From assembly GCA_001939145.1 (NCBI GenBank), contig LSRX01000775.1, positions 290,306 through 354,305 of the forward strand: a stretch of 64,000 nt of DNA, in the 5' to 3' direction. Shown one piece after another: positions 1 to 11,939 of this stretch. The DNA is from Symbiodinium microadriaticum (Eukaryota > Sar > Dinophyceae > Suessiales > Symbiodiniaceae). The translations under genes were made by a program, and so were the position numbers. The stretch's first letter is position 1, and the number at the start of each line of letters is the position of its first letter. The notes beneath the pieces are model-generated. The model was not told the origin of the DNA, searched no databases, and was given only the letters and a program-made list of their open reading frames with translations.

Positions 1-1429
1 TTACGGCCGTCAGGCTCCTGGCGCAAAGGCTTCCCCGCCGACGGCCCCGGACTTAGAAAGCTTTTGCTTCTGATGTGGAGCTATTCAGGGCCCATCACAT
101 TCCAGGTTTATTTGCTGCTTCATCCTGTTCCTTCGTCGATGCCACTGTCGGCTGATTTCAGTACTGCCATGCTCTTCATGGTTCTGCGATACGCATAGTT
201 GTAGGGGAAGCCGCCTGCCTCTGCGTCATGACGTGCAGGTCCATGTAGGTTCCCCTTGCACCTTGGGATATTTGGAATCAGGTGTGTCGGCGTGACAGTG
301 GCATGAGCGAGCTGCTGCAACGTGTTGCGGAAGAGGTGCATTCGGGAGGGAGGTCTTCCTGGCTCAGAGTCGTCTGCACTCCTATCAACGAGCTGCGTAC
401 GCTGACCTTATGCAGCATCGCAGTGTAGTATGAGCTGTTCACTCCCTTCCCAGGCAAAACCAAAGTTCTCGAACCTCAACTCCTAGGGCCTAGGATCCCT
501 TTCTGAGAAATGTCAGGGGCGCCGGAAGGACCGCGAGGAGTCGAAGGCCTATGGGAAGAAACCTGGGGAAGGTTTGCTCCTCCTTTTTGGGTGCCTTGGT
601 GCCGCTGGCGTACATGGATTTCCTGTCTTTCATGTTATCTTTCGAAGCTTGCTTGCGCGACGTGTCTTGGAACCCAAAGCCCTGCGCCTGAACCATGGCC
701 ATGAAGCTGAGCCAGCAGCGAGATAGTCAGTGCAAAGTCAGCATGGGGCTTTCAAGAGGCGCTCTGCTCTTTCGTTGTCAGTGAAGAGAACTTGCCGGCA
801 CACTGTCATCCTACGACACCATTTCAGATTGCTGGGTTGCTGGGTGCTCGGCTTGCAACGAGTCTAAGTCTTGGGGATCCGCGCTGTCACACGAGGCCAC
901 ATGTGCCATTGCCCACCTCATCCAAGCAACGGCAGGAGATCGAGGACCTGGATCTCTCCCAGTACCTCGGTAGAAGTTCTTCAATCTCCAGCCGGGAGCG
1001 AGATCTCGAGAGCTTCACAGTCTCCTTTTGCAAAACGTTTTGCTCCGCTGTAGATCCAGAACCGGATATAATATTTCGTTCATAAAGTAATGGTTTGAAG
1101 AGTGGCACAACTACCGAGGATTTCTCCGGACTGCCCGCGCAGCCGGACCATTTGCCAGCGCTGTGCCGCAAGTCTGCACGGGAGTAAGACCAGAATCAGA
1201 AGACTGCTCGGCAAACAGGTCTCTGCCAGCGCTGTCTGAACACGTCTACATCTGTGTTGGGGTTCTCAGCAGAAGAAAGGTCATTGCCTGTACCTGAGTA
1301 TGACGAAACCAGACACCGTGAGTGTTGGTTGCCACCTACATAAAGCAAGCAGACTCTGATAGAAAGATTGACCATCAAAGTAATAGTCATCAAACACGAA
1401 GGCTCTAACTACGGCATGATCAGGAGCAG
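1..1429. other. No firm gene; one possible exon at 936-970
   Basis: Mixed-composition DNA with only short overlapping frames in all directions. One coding-like stretch on the + strand, 936-970, reads EIEDLDLSQYL between an acceptor-like ggcag and a donor-like gtagaa. It could be an upstream exon of the phosphatase gene that follows, but nothing ties it to that gene. No start codon for the phosphatase could be fixed here. Confidence 0.3.
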
Positions 1430-2318
1430 GAGATTCCCTCGGAACACTTCGAGTCGCATCTCACGTCGCACTCCAGCGAGATCCTCCCCTGGCTTTACGT
1501 CGGTGGCTGCCCGGCGGAATGTGATACCATCTTGCATGCGAGCTGGATGGCCGACGAAGAGCAGCTAGGGAGCTTCATTTTTGCGGGACGGGGAGCTTCC
1601 TTGTGCCTGCTTCAGCTCCAAGGCAAGAGGAACCTGGACAACGAGAAGGTCAGAGACCCGGGAAGTTCGAAGAATCCGAAGCAGCAAGTGCTTGCAATCT
1701 GCTTGTAACTAACCGGATGCGCGGGTTCTGCGAATCCTTTTTTGGGCCTGGCCAGGAGCTCACGGTTCGAACGGGCATCACGCACGTCCTCAACCTGGCC
1801 CAGGAGGCACGGACCCGGCGCTCTTCGGGCCCTCTCTCCCTTGCGTGGCGTCAGGTCAACATCAAGGAAGACGTCTCGAAGCCCCTTGGTGCAAAAGTCT
1901 AAAGCCGGCAGCCTCGATCTGTCTGCACATTCTTCGCAGCTCCCTCTGTCCTTCCAAGGCTCGTGACCGAGTACAACGGCCAGCGTGGCCTGGGCTTCGT
2001 GTACAAGAAGCGACCTGGCCCGAAGATGTTGTTCAACTTGTTGTTCAACTTGCGATCTTTGGCTTGTAAGCCCTGAACCCCCATGCCCTCGACATTACCA
2101 GCTCCATTGAAGTCCCTGAAATCCGAAGCTGTCAACCCTTCGTCCTCACTGCCCAGACCGCAAACCCTCGAATGCCCCATCTCAAAACCTCCTGTGAGCT
2201 ACCCTCAGCCGCTTCCGCCCCGAACTGCCAGGATCGGCTTCGGGGACACCCCGGACCAGGACATCCTGGAAGAAATGGATGGCACCTTTGGTGGCAAGTT
2301 GCAATTTGCGGATAGCTT

Positions 2319-2350
<32 letters not shown>

Positions 2351-2360
2351 CGCTGCAACA

Positions 2361-2410
<50 letters not shown>

Positions 2411-3897
2411 TGCCAGCAACTCCATCGTTTCTAATGTTTTGGGATGGTTCTGACCTGTCTTTGACCTCCGATGTTTCATTTTTGTGTTTGGTGATTTTTT
2501 GGTTTCCTGGCTCTGCTTTCTCTCGTTTTCTGGGAAGCCGAGTTATTGAAGGCAGAACGGTGGGAGTACATGGGGGCTAATATATATGTAACATCTAGTA
2601 TGTATGTGTAAAAGTATATACAGAACATTGTGTATGCGCATGCACTCAGTTTTTGCGCGATGGAGCATGTTTCAATTTTCGAACACGCCTTTGCAAACTG
2701 CGGCGAATGATGGCTTTGACATCACTGGCGCCAGGATGTTAAATGGTCCTATTTTGCCAATGGTGTTTGCTTGATTCCAGCTCGTCAGATCTGTACAACT
2801 TATTGGACTCATTGGACTCCTTATGATGTGAGGGTGCAGGTTCATGACCGGAGAAGGAGTATTCTTAAATGCCTTGGACAGTTTCTTGTTGCGACACGGT
2901 CCGAAGGTAACCCCAAACCCACCCAAACCCATTCCCGATTCCTTCGATTCAAGCTCCTCATCTCTGTTCGCAGTAGGGTCCAATCCATTTCTCACTTCCG
3001 CACGTTCAAGGCGCTTCGACTGGAACCCTCACTCAGGTGCACTAGAGTTCATCCACGACGCGCGTTGCTCTGGCGACCAGCACCGGGCACCTGGGCGGCA
3101 GAGGGGAGCACCGAGACAAGTCCGGGTCGTACAGCGGAGTCTTGTTGCACAAGAGGCTTTCATGCGGCAATTTAGATATCAGAGGCCTTCATGAGGCGCC
3201 AAGTTAGATATCAGATGAAGTGCTGAGAAAGGTGCTGGTGAACTGCGTGCAGGGCGTGTCGCGGTCCGCTGCAGTAGCCTTGCACCCAGTGGAAGCAACT
3301 TTTGTTTGTGCCTTTCATGGAAACGCGACTCAGGTTTGTCCAGCGGTATTGCTGTGATAGTTTGGGGTTGAAGGCTGTGCAGACTCTGACTCATTCTAAT
3401 CATTTCGCCGGGTGGAAGCCAAGAAGCCATGAAACCAGGTTCAGAAGCATCCCTTGAACTCAGGTCCTTGCCTACCTCATGAAGTTTGCCCCGCAGCCGC
3501 AAGAGAGGTTTGGAATGTCAGGCGAACGAGATGTGTGATACTGTGTGATCACGAAGACGATTTCACCGGGATGCCTCAGAGCGAAGGCTGAGCCGTGCAG
3601 CTCAGGAGCGGCGGAGCCTCCAAGAGGCTTACGACTTCCTGCGGAGGCAGCGGCCCATCGCCGATCCACGGCAGGTGCCCTGTGCAGTGCCCCAGCCTTG
3701 GGGGCCGCCCTTCCTCTGGTCTGGCCCCTCTCGAGGAGTTCCTGGAGCAGCTGGGCCGGCTCGAGTGCCAGCTCTTCGGGAAGCCCACGCCCTCGCTGCA
3801 GGCGGACGGTCGCTTGCTGCGACTTCTTTGTTACGACTGTTTCAATTTCGTACAGCGTGTGTTCAGGGCTTTCGCTTTGCACGAGGCTTCGTTGTGA
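1430..3897 (+). CDS. Dual-specificity protein phosphatase, multi-exon, atypical signature motif
   Basis: A cysteine-based phosphatase of the DSP family, expected to remove phosphate from Ser/Thr and Tyr. Homology-guided exons in order: 1430-1569 (SEILPWLYVGG, the usual domain start), 1756-1806 (GITHVLNLA), 2232-about 2290 (GDTPDQDI, holding the likely general-acid Asp), about 3048-3070 (EFIHDAR), 3228-3270 (VLVNCVQGVSRSA, the CX5R loop), 3464-about 3496 (VLAYLMKFAP), 3606-3674 (EAYDFLRRQRP) and 3736-3897 (EFLEQLGRLECQLFGKP, stop TGA at 3895). The order and spacing match the family's roughly 140-residue core. Cys and Arg of the loop are intact, but the residue before Cys is Asn, where His is nearly invariant. 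Donors include GC (3271) and GT (3675). The exons around 1.8-2.2 kb and 3.05 kb are incomplete and the N-terminus is not identified. Family call is firm; exact exon ends are not. Confidence 0.83.
2321..2410. repeat. (TTG)n followed by (CGA)n microsatellite
   Basis: Ten TTG units (2321-2350), then a 10-base spacer, then about sixteen CGA units (2361-2410). It lies in a phosphatase intron just after the GDTPDQDI exon. The long frame through it (Val run then Arg run) is a microsatellite artefact. Confidence 0.95.
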
Positions 3898-4392
3898 CTG
3901 TGACGGTTGCGATGAGCGTGCTGTGCACCTCTTATCCCAAAGTTCCCTTGTAGACACTTCCTGCTCCTGTTGTATCCCGTTGTCTGTTCGTGGTTGAGCT
4001 TGCTTATCGTTCCGGCAGTCCTTACCCCTGCATGCCGTCCAGCCAATGACGGTAAGCAAAGCAATGGCCGTAGGATGGTGGAGCGGACACTCCACTGTCG
4101 AGGTTTCACTGTACCAAGCCCTCCCGTTCGACAGCCCCTGCTACTTTGCCAACCTTGCTGGCTGTTAGCCCTAGGCTCCCTAGCACCCGTGTAGGCTTCT
4201 CCTTGCCTCAGATCAGGCAGAGGAGGTCTTCGCCGGGCGACGGATGCTGCTCGCTGCAAGTAGCTGGCAGCTGGAGCACTAAAACTTCGATCTCAGGCAC
4301 CTCTAAAGCCTTCCACAGAGAGCTCCGAGCTGATAATTCTGAATTCCTCGGCAGCTCGAGGTTGAACGTCGATGGCGCCCCGAGCCCCGTGA

Positions 4393-5307
4393 TGCAGGCG
4401 ACAGCTTCGGGAAGCGGGTGGGAGCACAGAACCGCCTCGAGCATGAATGCAAAGCCACCGAGCGACCGGTCACCTCAGGAGCCAGGGCACAGCCCGGAGA
4501 TGATGCACGAGCTGGAGGTGCTGCTGGTTTCTTGTGTGCTGAGGGCCCCCGTACCTTCAGGACACGATGCTGTGTATGAAAAAGCAATTTCAAAGTGCAG
4601 ACATTGAGTTATACCATGTTTTTTTTTTCTACTCCTTGTTATGCGAATCTCAGATTGTTCTCCTCCTCGTGCTTGCGATGACGCTGGTGGTAGCAGTGGG
4701 CAATGACGGATAGTGGCATGCGAATCCCCACAATTTAAAGTCTGATGCAACAATGCTGAGGCTATAGCCCTGGCAAGCGCTGGCAAAACAGTAGCAATGC
4801 AGGCTTTCTCATGGATTTCGAGATTCCTGAAATGCCAGGCGCTGCAGCAAGTGATGCAGAGCCTGAACTCGCAGCTCCAGCTCATAGGTGCAGAGGCTCA
4901 CAACCGGAACTCTTTGCGCAGCGAGACTTCGGTTTATTGCCGAGAGTCAAGATGCAATCATGAGCAGTGCTTGGACATTCCACATGGTGCATGGTGGGAG
5001 AGCCGGCTAGAAGCGTAGGCCGCCCTGTTGTTGTGGCCCAAGGCCGTGGACTGTAAGCCCCGAGCAGTTTGACAGTGCCAGTTTCTGAGTGTCATTGCTC
5101 AGACGCAAAGTTTTCGTCGTAGCAACACGCAGTTAAAATCGACCCAAGGCAGCATCGGCCGGAACAACCCATCACCTGCTTCACAGAATCCCCTTTCCCT
5201 CCTCGTTTTGATTTTGCCCACAGGCAGATGCTGCTGCCAAAGAGGTCGCCCATCACAACGTGGACAGCGCAGACGGAGGCTGCAAGATGCAGTCGATGCA
5301 GGAGTAG
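4393..5307 (+). CDS. Candidate unidentified multi-exon gene
   Basis: Three coding-like + strand segments. Around 4444-4540 the reading contains SPQEPGHSPEMMHELEVLL. Around 4838-4880 it reads ALQQVMQSLNSQLQ, a helix-like stretch. An exon at 5224-5307 follows an acceptor (ttgcccacag) and reads DAAAKEVAHHNVDSADGG to a TAG stop at 5305-5307. They lie downstream of the phosphatase and in the same direction, but joining them into one gene is inference. No family is recognised. Codon choice (GC-rich third positions) resembles the phosphatase and centrin exons. The start is not found. The last segment is the best supported, having both acceptor and stop. Confidence 0.3.
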
Positions 5308-5551
5308 ATAGGAGCAGCACCGACCTTCATGTGCAGGAGGCGGTCACATGGTGGCAAGCTCAGAGCTGGCGCCGGTCATTGAAGCTTGCAGTTTCGGGGG
5401 GAGACTGAATTTCTGCACTAGAGATCTTGCGGCATCCGATGATATTTGCACGCCATCGTAGATTAAATCAGCATTATCCAGCCTAGTAGATAAGTGCGTA
5501 CATATGCATGATGATGCACGGACATATGTATGCATGTCTGTATACAGGCAT

Positions 5552-5604
5552 TGTCTGTCTGTCTGTCTGTCTGTCGGTCGCTCGGTCGGTCGGTCGGTCT
5601 GTCT
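5552..5604. repeat. (CTGT)n/(CGGT)n microsatellite
   Basis: Tetranucleotide run that begins as GTCT units and changes to CGGT units before returning to CTGT. It continues directly into the AT-rich satellite on its right. Confidence 0.93.
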
Positions 5605-5788
5605 TATATATGCATACATGTATATGCAATATATATATATATATATATATATGTATATGTAAACCTGTATGTATTTATTTTATATGTACATATATGTACA
5701 TATGTATATACGTATATATGTACATATGTATAGGTATATATTTCTATATACATACATACATACATACATACACACATACATACATACA

Positions 5789-5822
<34 letters not shown>

Positions 5823-5928
5823 CATATATATATATATACACATACACATGTACATATGTATATATGTATATCTGTATATACGTACATGTGTACATCTATG
5901 TTTATGTATCTGTATATATGTATGATGC
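5605..5928. repeat. AT-rich (ATAC/ATGT)n compound microsatellite
   Basis: About 320 bp of TA, TATG and CATA units, with a clean CATA block at about 5750-5816. Reading frames on both strands (Ile/Tyr/Thr and Tyr/Met/Cys/Val repeats) are artefacts of the repeat. Confidence 0.95.
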
Positions 5929-5929
5929 A

Positions 5930-8900
5930 GGGCTGCCACACCTACCCACCCTCCCCCCCATGGTATCCATCCCCCGGGGCCTGCGGTGGTACCCTTGAAC
6001 CTGCATGCAACACCGCTCCTGTGGTTTCGTTGGTTGTGTTGGGCTCTGCAAAGGGGGCTGAGGCTTTGGTTGGCCTGAATTGGAATACGCAGCACGTGTA
6101 ACACAAGGATCTGTTGTCACGATCAGTGACTCAACTACTGTTACGTGGAACCTTTAAGAGCACTTGCTTCGATCTTGTCCACCACCGTTCATGTGTACAA
6201 TTCCATCTACTATGTTCATGCGGCCTGCATCCGCCGCTCTTGAAGTTCTTATGTGTTATTCCATGTCTTCCTTCTTGCTGTGGTACCGGTGGTATTGCTC
6301 ATGATGTTATGCTGCTGTAGATGGAGACGCGAATCGACAATCAGATCATCCTTGACATGATGCTCAACATCATCATTGTCGTCGTCATCTTCATCATCAG
6401 TGCCATCAAAAGTAGTTGCCACCATCACCATCTCCTTGCCTTCTGCGTCTCCCCGGGGCTCTAGTCTTGGTAGTCGGCTCGCCCGCTAGGATGCCTGTTC
6501 CTAAGGGCCCTTCCTCCAGTAGTCAGAGACAGATGAGCCCGGCTTCCCTCTAAGACTCCCTTGCGTCGGGGTATGTATACGGATACGTATGTATGTACTC
6601 GCGTATACATATACAGGTGGTAGCATGAGCGAACAGACGCATAGAAAAGATGAGAAAACATTTCAGCCCATGGACCGGCAACATGAGAGTTCGTTCTTGT
6701 GCACCTTCCTATCTTCCCTTATACCATTATTGCTATGCACACGTATAAGCGTGGATGTTTTGTTCACTTTGGCCTCATGTAGTTGATTGCAAGCATCGAT
6801 CAGGCGATCTCGGACCTTTGAACCCCTGGCCGAGGCCGAGTCCCCACGGCGCGATGAGAACCAGACGGCTTTCGTCGCCCGGAGGTGCGCCCAGGTGGAG
6901 TTTTCGGGGTTGCTTTGGCTTTTCGGGCTTTGAATCCTAGGTGTTTCGGATGCAGGGTTTGAGGGTTTTGGGTGCTAGGACTCGGGCGTAGCTTTGGACT
7001 TCGCAATTTCGAGTTTGGTTACCAGCGCAAAAGCTATGATTGGGACGACATTCCTGCAACAAATTGCCTGCAGATGTGCAGGGTGAAATTCGAGTGCACT
7101 GACTTCAGAACATGTTTGCAGCTGAAGAGGCGGCAGCGTGCGAAGATTTGGGGCTTCCTTGCGATTCTGGAACTTAGGCCCAGTGCTAGCAGTATGCGCA
7201 GGTTAGCGCCAAAAGCAAAACGGCTTCTATGGGTCATGGTCTCCGCCCAGAGTTCCGGCCAATTCCCAAACTTGTTTGCGGCTGAAGAACGAGCCGGAGC
7301 CAACCTTTCCAGAGCTTCAGACCGTGAAAAGCTCTCCGGGTCTCGGGTTCGGGGCCGAGGCACGGGTTGTTTGGAGGGCTTCCTTTTGGGAGGGTTTGGG
7401 GTTTCGGTTCTTTGGGGTTGGCAGCAGCCTTTTGCTTCAGGAACCTGTATCTGGAGTTTAATCGTACGATGTCGGCTTTTTGTAGGTGTTTCGGAGTTTC
7501 ATGATTTTTCCCTGTCGTAACAAAAGTCTTGGGTATTCGGTTTTGGTAGTTTCCCTCTGGTGCCCTGGCTCCTTTGGTGACTTCAGCCCTCCCGAGAGGT
7601 ACGTCTCCAAGTTGACCTTGCCTCCAAAGCAGATGGACGAGGCCTCCCGGACGCACACTTTTTCAGGCTGAAGTTTGGCTTTCTGGACCGCAGATATCTT
7701 TCCGGTGTCTCGGATTCGCTTTGAAGCTTGTTTATTGGCTGGCCGCTGTTGAGTTTGTGCGTGTGCTGCCCCTGCAGAAGTCCTTGCCCGAGCTCAAGCG
7801 GGAGCGAGATGCATGCGAGGCGGGAACCGGTAGACCAACTCCGGTGCTTCCGAACTTTGTTGTGAGAGCCGCTTGGCAATGCACAGGCCCTCCTCGACTT
7901 TATGGCAAGAACTGCGGCAGCGCTGCTGGATCAGATGCTCGGAGGGATTTGGACACTCGCATGCCCAACTTGCGACCCCGAAACTCGCCGAAACAGCAAT
8001 CAGTTCGTGCTCTTCAGTGGCCCCTGTCTGCTCCTGCTGGCGGCTGTTGTTGATTCGGGGATTGTGCTGGGCTTAGGAGAGATCACCTTCGCGAGCACGG
8101 GTGCCCAGAAGACACCGCGGAGCTTTTCCCAGCCAAAGGAGGGAAGTCGGAGCAAGGTCTCCAGCAGTTTCCAAGCGCCCAGAGGTTTTTTGAGGTGCTA
8201 GGTTTTCGCGGCTCTGTGCTTTTGGAATCTGGACTCCTGAAGCCCGACATTCGTGGCTACAACCGCTAGAAGTCCTTCCAACAAGCCGACCGAAGCCCCA
8301 GACTGAGATGCTGGACCGGGCCCTGCAAACCCAGCATTCCGATGGGGTCTAAGGCAGCTGCCTACCCAGGGCACGCTCGCCAGCGAAGGCCAGCGAGATG
8401 TCAGGGTCTGCGAGCACGTCCATGGAATTGGGGGTTTTATGTTTTGGGCTTCGGGGTTGCCCAGCACTGCCTTGACGACGCAACTGATAAAGCCTTGGCC
8501 CAACTCCGGCCCTGGAGGCACTCCCAGCGAGGAGGGCCTGAGAAGACCCATCGTTTAGGCCGGGGAGAGGAGCTGTAGGCCCAGGTTGAGGGCTCATGTA
8601 GAACGGCCTGTACCTCTTTCGTACTTGCTCCGAAAAAAGGAGCACTGCAAGAAGGACGGTTTTCCAGTCTTGGCCTTGCAACGCCGGACGACTTTCCATC
8701 ACAGCTGGCGCGCGGCAGAGCTGTGACTGCACATACACTCGCTGCGCGGATGCCGGTCGCAGAGCCACTTTAGGACAAGCCCAGAGCAGAACCAGGAGGC
8801 ACAGGCTGTGGGCATGTAGTCATGTAGGCATAGCCTTACTTGTGGATCCGGGCCGTCCAACTCCAGTCTTTGGAAGGCTGTTCCGATCTCTTTGCGAGCT

Positions 8901-9531
8901 GCATCCAGAATTCAATGCCGCAGCGGGACTTAAACACTGTGGGCCCGGGTCGCGCGCACCCAAAGAGTAGGTTTCGTTGTTGTCAGAATCCCAAAGCAGC
9001 TGGCGGTTGAGGCCCTTTGTAGGGGCTGAGACCGAGAGCTCCAGTTAGTCCGAGACGGTTTGTGATTTGTGCGGCCCCCAAGTGCTCCAAAGTGTCAGGG
9101 TCCCGGCTGTGTGCAAACAGCGTGTGCGATTGGCTCTTTCGGCAGAGTTTTCGTTAGGGTCTTCTGGGAGTAAGGTGTAATTAGTGTAATTAGGACCCCA
9201 TACCCGCAATCGCCTCAAAACAACAGCACTCAGCCCCAAGCCGTCAAACCGTCAAACCTGGATCTAAGGGTTGGGAGCAAGGATGTGGCGTGAAGCACGT
9301 CCCGCTTTAGTGGGCCTACATGCGCACATACCGGTCTTCCGGGAGGCCAACAAAATAATTGCTGCTGCAGCCCGACATTGCCAGCCCGGGTGGCTAGCTC
9401 ACAGACCCCCCAAAAGTCACAAGTCCAAGCAGAGCCCTCCATGTAAACCTCCGAAATCCGAGGGCCCCCCATCACCCCCATCTTCCAAAACAAACCTGAT
9501 CGATCCTTTCGTGAGTGTTTCGGCCCTCCCG
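5930..9531. other. Unassigned region with weak exon-like pieces
   Basis: No gene is recognised. Short + strand stretches look coding but are isolated: about 6853-6897 (RRDENQTAFVARRCAQ), about 7589-7654 (PPERYVSKLTLPPKQMDEAS) and about 7902-7945 (MARTAAALLDQMLGG). From about 6900 to 7500 the DNA is rich in GGGTTT-like words, a decayed TTTAGGG-type background also seen elsewhere in the window. These pieces may be exons of an unidentified gene, but splice partners could not be established. Confidence 0.25.
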
Positions 9532-9549
9532 NNNNNNNNNNNNNNNNNN
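9532..9549. other. Assembly gap (18 N)
   Basis: Run of eighteen N. Sequence on both sides is G+C-rich and non-repetitive, so a short unresolved stretch is likely. Confidence 0.99.
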
Positions 9550-10614
9550 GGGCGCGCAGCGCTCCGGGCCATGGCCTACGGTTCCAAAGGGTTCCTCGGC
9601 CGTTTCGGGATCTTGAGGCTTACTTTTTGGGTGGGATCGGGATGTCGTTTGCAGTGAACCCGGAGTGGGAAAATCCATCCAAAACTTGGAACACGAGACG
9701 CGGAATCTCCGGGCCCCGAAGCTGCGAGGCTGACGCCTGAATCCTACATCCACTTTCCACCAAAACATGCCGCCAGGGGCTACGGGGACAGCCGCGGCTT
9801 CGGCGGAGGCTCCGGTTCGGGACCCATGCAACTGCAGGTGGTGGCAGATACCAAATTCCAATACAGCCGGGCGCAGGGCTGGTCCCTGACCTTGGACGTT
9901 GCTAGTCTAGCAAAGGTTGGTTTGTCTGAACTGGCACAAGGCAAAAAATGGTCTGTGAAAACGGCAAGCGACAGCATACCGAGGCATCAGCCAGGCAACC
10001 ATGAAGCCTTGAAGCTGTCCTCCCTGAAAAGTAGAGGACCTAGCTTTGCCGCCGAGAAGCCCCACGAAGCCCTCGGAAGCATTCGACAGAACCCACTCCA
10101 TCCCAGCTAGGGTGTCCCCCAAGCCCTACATCTTTCGTTTCGAGGCCTCGGGAGCACGGCTCGCAGTGGCGGTGGCCGAGACCTCATGGGAATGCAAGCT
10201 GCTTCCGATGTGGGAGTTGTACGTGTCAGGGTCCTGTGGGTGCAAACCATGCAGGGGTCACCCCAACCGGCTCGATCAACGTGGCTGGAGGTGTGAACCA
10301 GGTGCAGTCAGTCCAGGTGCACTTTTTCGGAGAACTCACCATAATCGTTAAGCTACGCGTTTTGCGGTTTAGGGTGCCGTTGGGCCGGCTAGTTCAACCC
10401 CTGGGCCGCGATACCCAAAGCCAAAGATAAGTTCAGACCCGTTGGCCGCGCTGATTCACAGCCCGGTTGTCTGACGTCGTCGGCACTCCGTCGATATGAG
10501 ATTCACGACCATTTGCCTCACACTCCGGATCCTTCCAACCTCTTTGATGCCGCCCTCGGGATGCTTCCCAAGGTCTCAGTGGTCTCGGGGGCGGAGGCCA
10601 GAAGCATCCCTTCA
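9550..10614 (+). CDS. Candidate Gly-rich multi-exon gene
   Basis: Coding-like + strand pieces: about 9571-9608 (MAYGSKGFLGRFG); about 9773-9835, an Arg/Gly-rich run (RGYGDSRGFGGGSGSGPMQL); about 10036-10107 (PPRSPTKPSEAFDRTHSIP); about 10236-10310 (GVTPTGSINVAGGVNQVQ); and a well-formed exon at about 10498-10614 containing DPSNLFDAALGMLPKV that ends at a canonical donor gtatgt. The Arg/Gly run recalls RNA-binding proteins with RGG-like tails, but no RNA-binding domain was found. The pieces share direction and composition; that they form one gene is inference. The 18-N gap cuts its upstream side, so the N-terminus may be missing from the assembly. Confidence 0.35.
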
Positions 10615-11938
10615 GGTATGTTGGTTTAATCAGCAGTGTGGGTTCTTTGGACGACTGCTGTTCTGGTCTACATACTAGATGAGCAATCTTGTAGGCTTGT
10701 AGACGGTGTGTTTTCAGCAGCGGTGACGTGAACCCAAGCCCCGAGACCTGAAGAGGGGTCAAACCTTGCGAGTTGTGAGTTGGGCTTGGCATTTGAGACA
10801 ACTTGCAGCAAAGGCCTGGAAGTCTTGCTTTCGAGCACTCGGGTTCTGCTTGGGTTTGACCCTGCCACGGCATGTGCGAGGACTAGTGCTATCGACCTCG
10901 AGTGTAGTCAGGCTCTAGGCTCTCTAGTACCTGTGGGTCGAGTGCGGACGCGTTCACAGCCATCCCTTTCCAGTCCTAGCTCGCGCGGGGCAGTGCGGGC
11001 CTCGGCGCTTGCTATGTGGCGGGAGAGGGAGGCCTCAACAAAGATCACCAGAGTCGCCGTATTTGTGTTCCAATGCGGATCGGGCACACTTTGCCTGCAT
11101 GTTTTTCTAGCAATGGCACGTTCTTTCACTCTGGGAGCTTTTGTTCAGTCGCACCTCTTAGCTTCTAGCCAGTGGCTAGCAGCTACCTGAGTGAGTACGG
11201 CAGTATATGGCAGTATGAAGTAGCTGCATCAAGAGAGACAGGCATCAAATAATTAGTCGTGAACAGGCTACACAGCGCAGTTATGCTAGGCAGCCAAATG
11301 CGGGCCTGTTCCCAGTCAGTTCGATTGATTTTTCTTACAAGACGATCAAGCAAGGGCTGGTCTTTCCTATGCTGGTCTGGCTGGTCCGTCGCCCCACCAC
11401 GATGCATAAGATGTTCGGTTTTGTTGCTCCAAAGCTCGATCACTGTCCTTGACTCGCACCCGCAGCTTTTGTGATCCGATCCCCTCAGCCCCACATTTCC
11501 AAGGAATCTCAAAGCCGACAGAGCTGAGAACACGAAGCGATTTCACTCGAGCCTACTCCATCCCAGGCAGGGCCGCACTACGCGGAAGCCGAACACAAGG
11601 CCTAGAGGGCTTCCCTATTTCAGCAGCAGTCTCTATTATCAACAGCCTTCACGGGGCAATACGATATGGAGTCTCTAATCTCGGATCTTGTTATTCAGCT
11701 GCAATTGAGATGGACGAGCTGTCAGCAGTCCGTCCTAGTCATATTTTCTGCGGATCTGCAACGGGCAGGGTGTTGGCTTTGTGCACGTTGATTCTCCACA
11801 AAAAAAGCGGCGCTCCATCACGATCGCAGAAGCCTTTCCTTTGCGTTGACGCGGTCGCATGCAAGCTTTTATTCTAATGCGTTAGGTTGCCGACAAGTCT
11901 GAAGATTTTGGCCGGGGCCGTGCTTCCTTTAAAGGCAA
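10615..11938. other. Unassigned; probably intron or intergenic
   Basis: No conserved coding stretch recognised on either strand. Any exons upstream of the first readable centrin exon, including the one with its start codon, should lie here or nearby. Confidence 0.4.
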
Positions 11939-11939
11939 G

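Noticed and set aside
7902..8040. LUC7-like splicing factor start (AAALLDQMLGG)
   Set aside because: The match is a few residues only, and the following sequence lacks the Cys/His pattern expected of LUC7.
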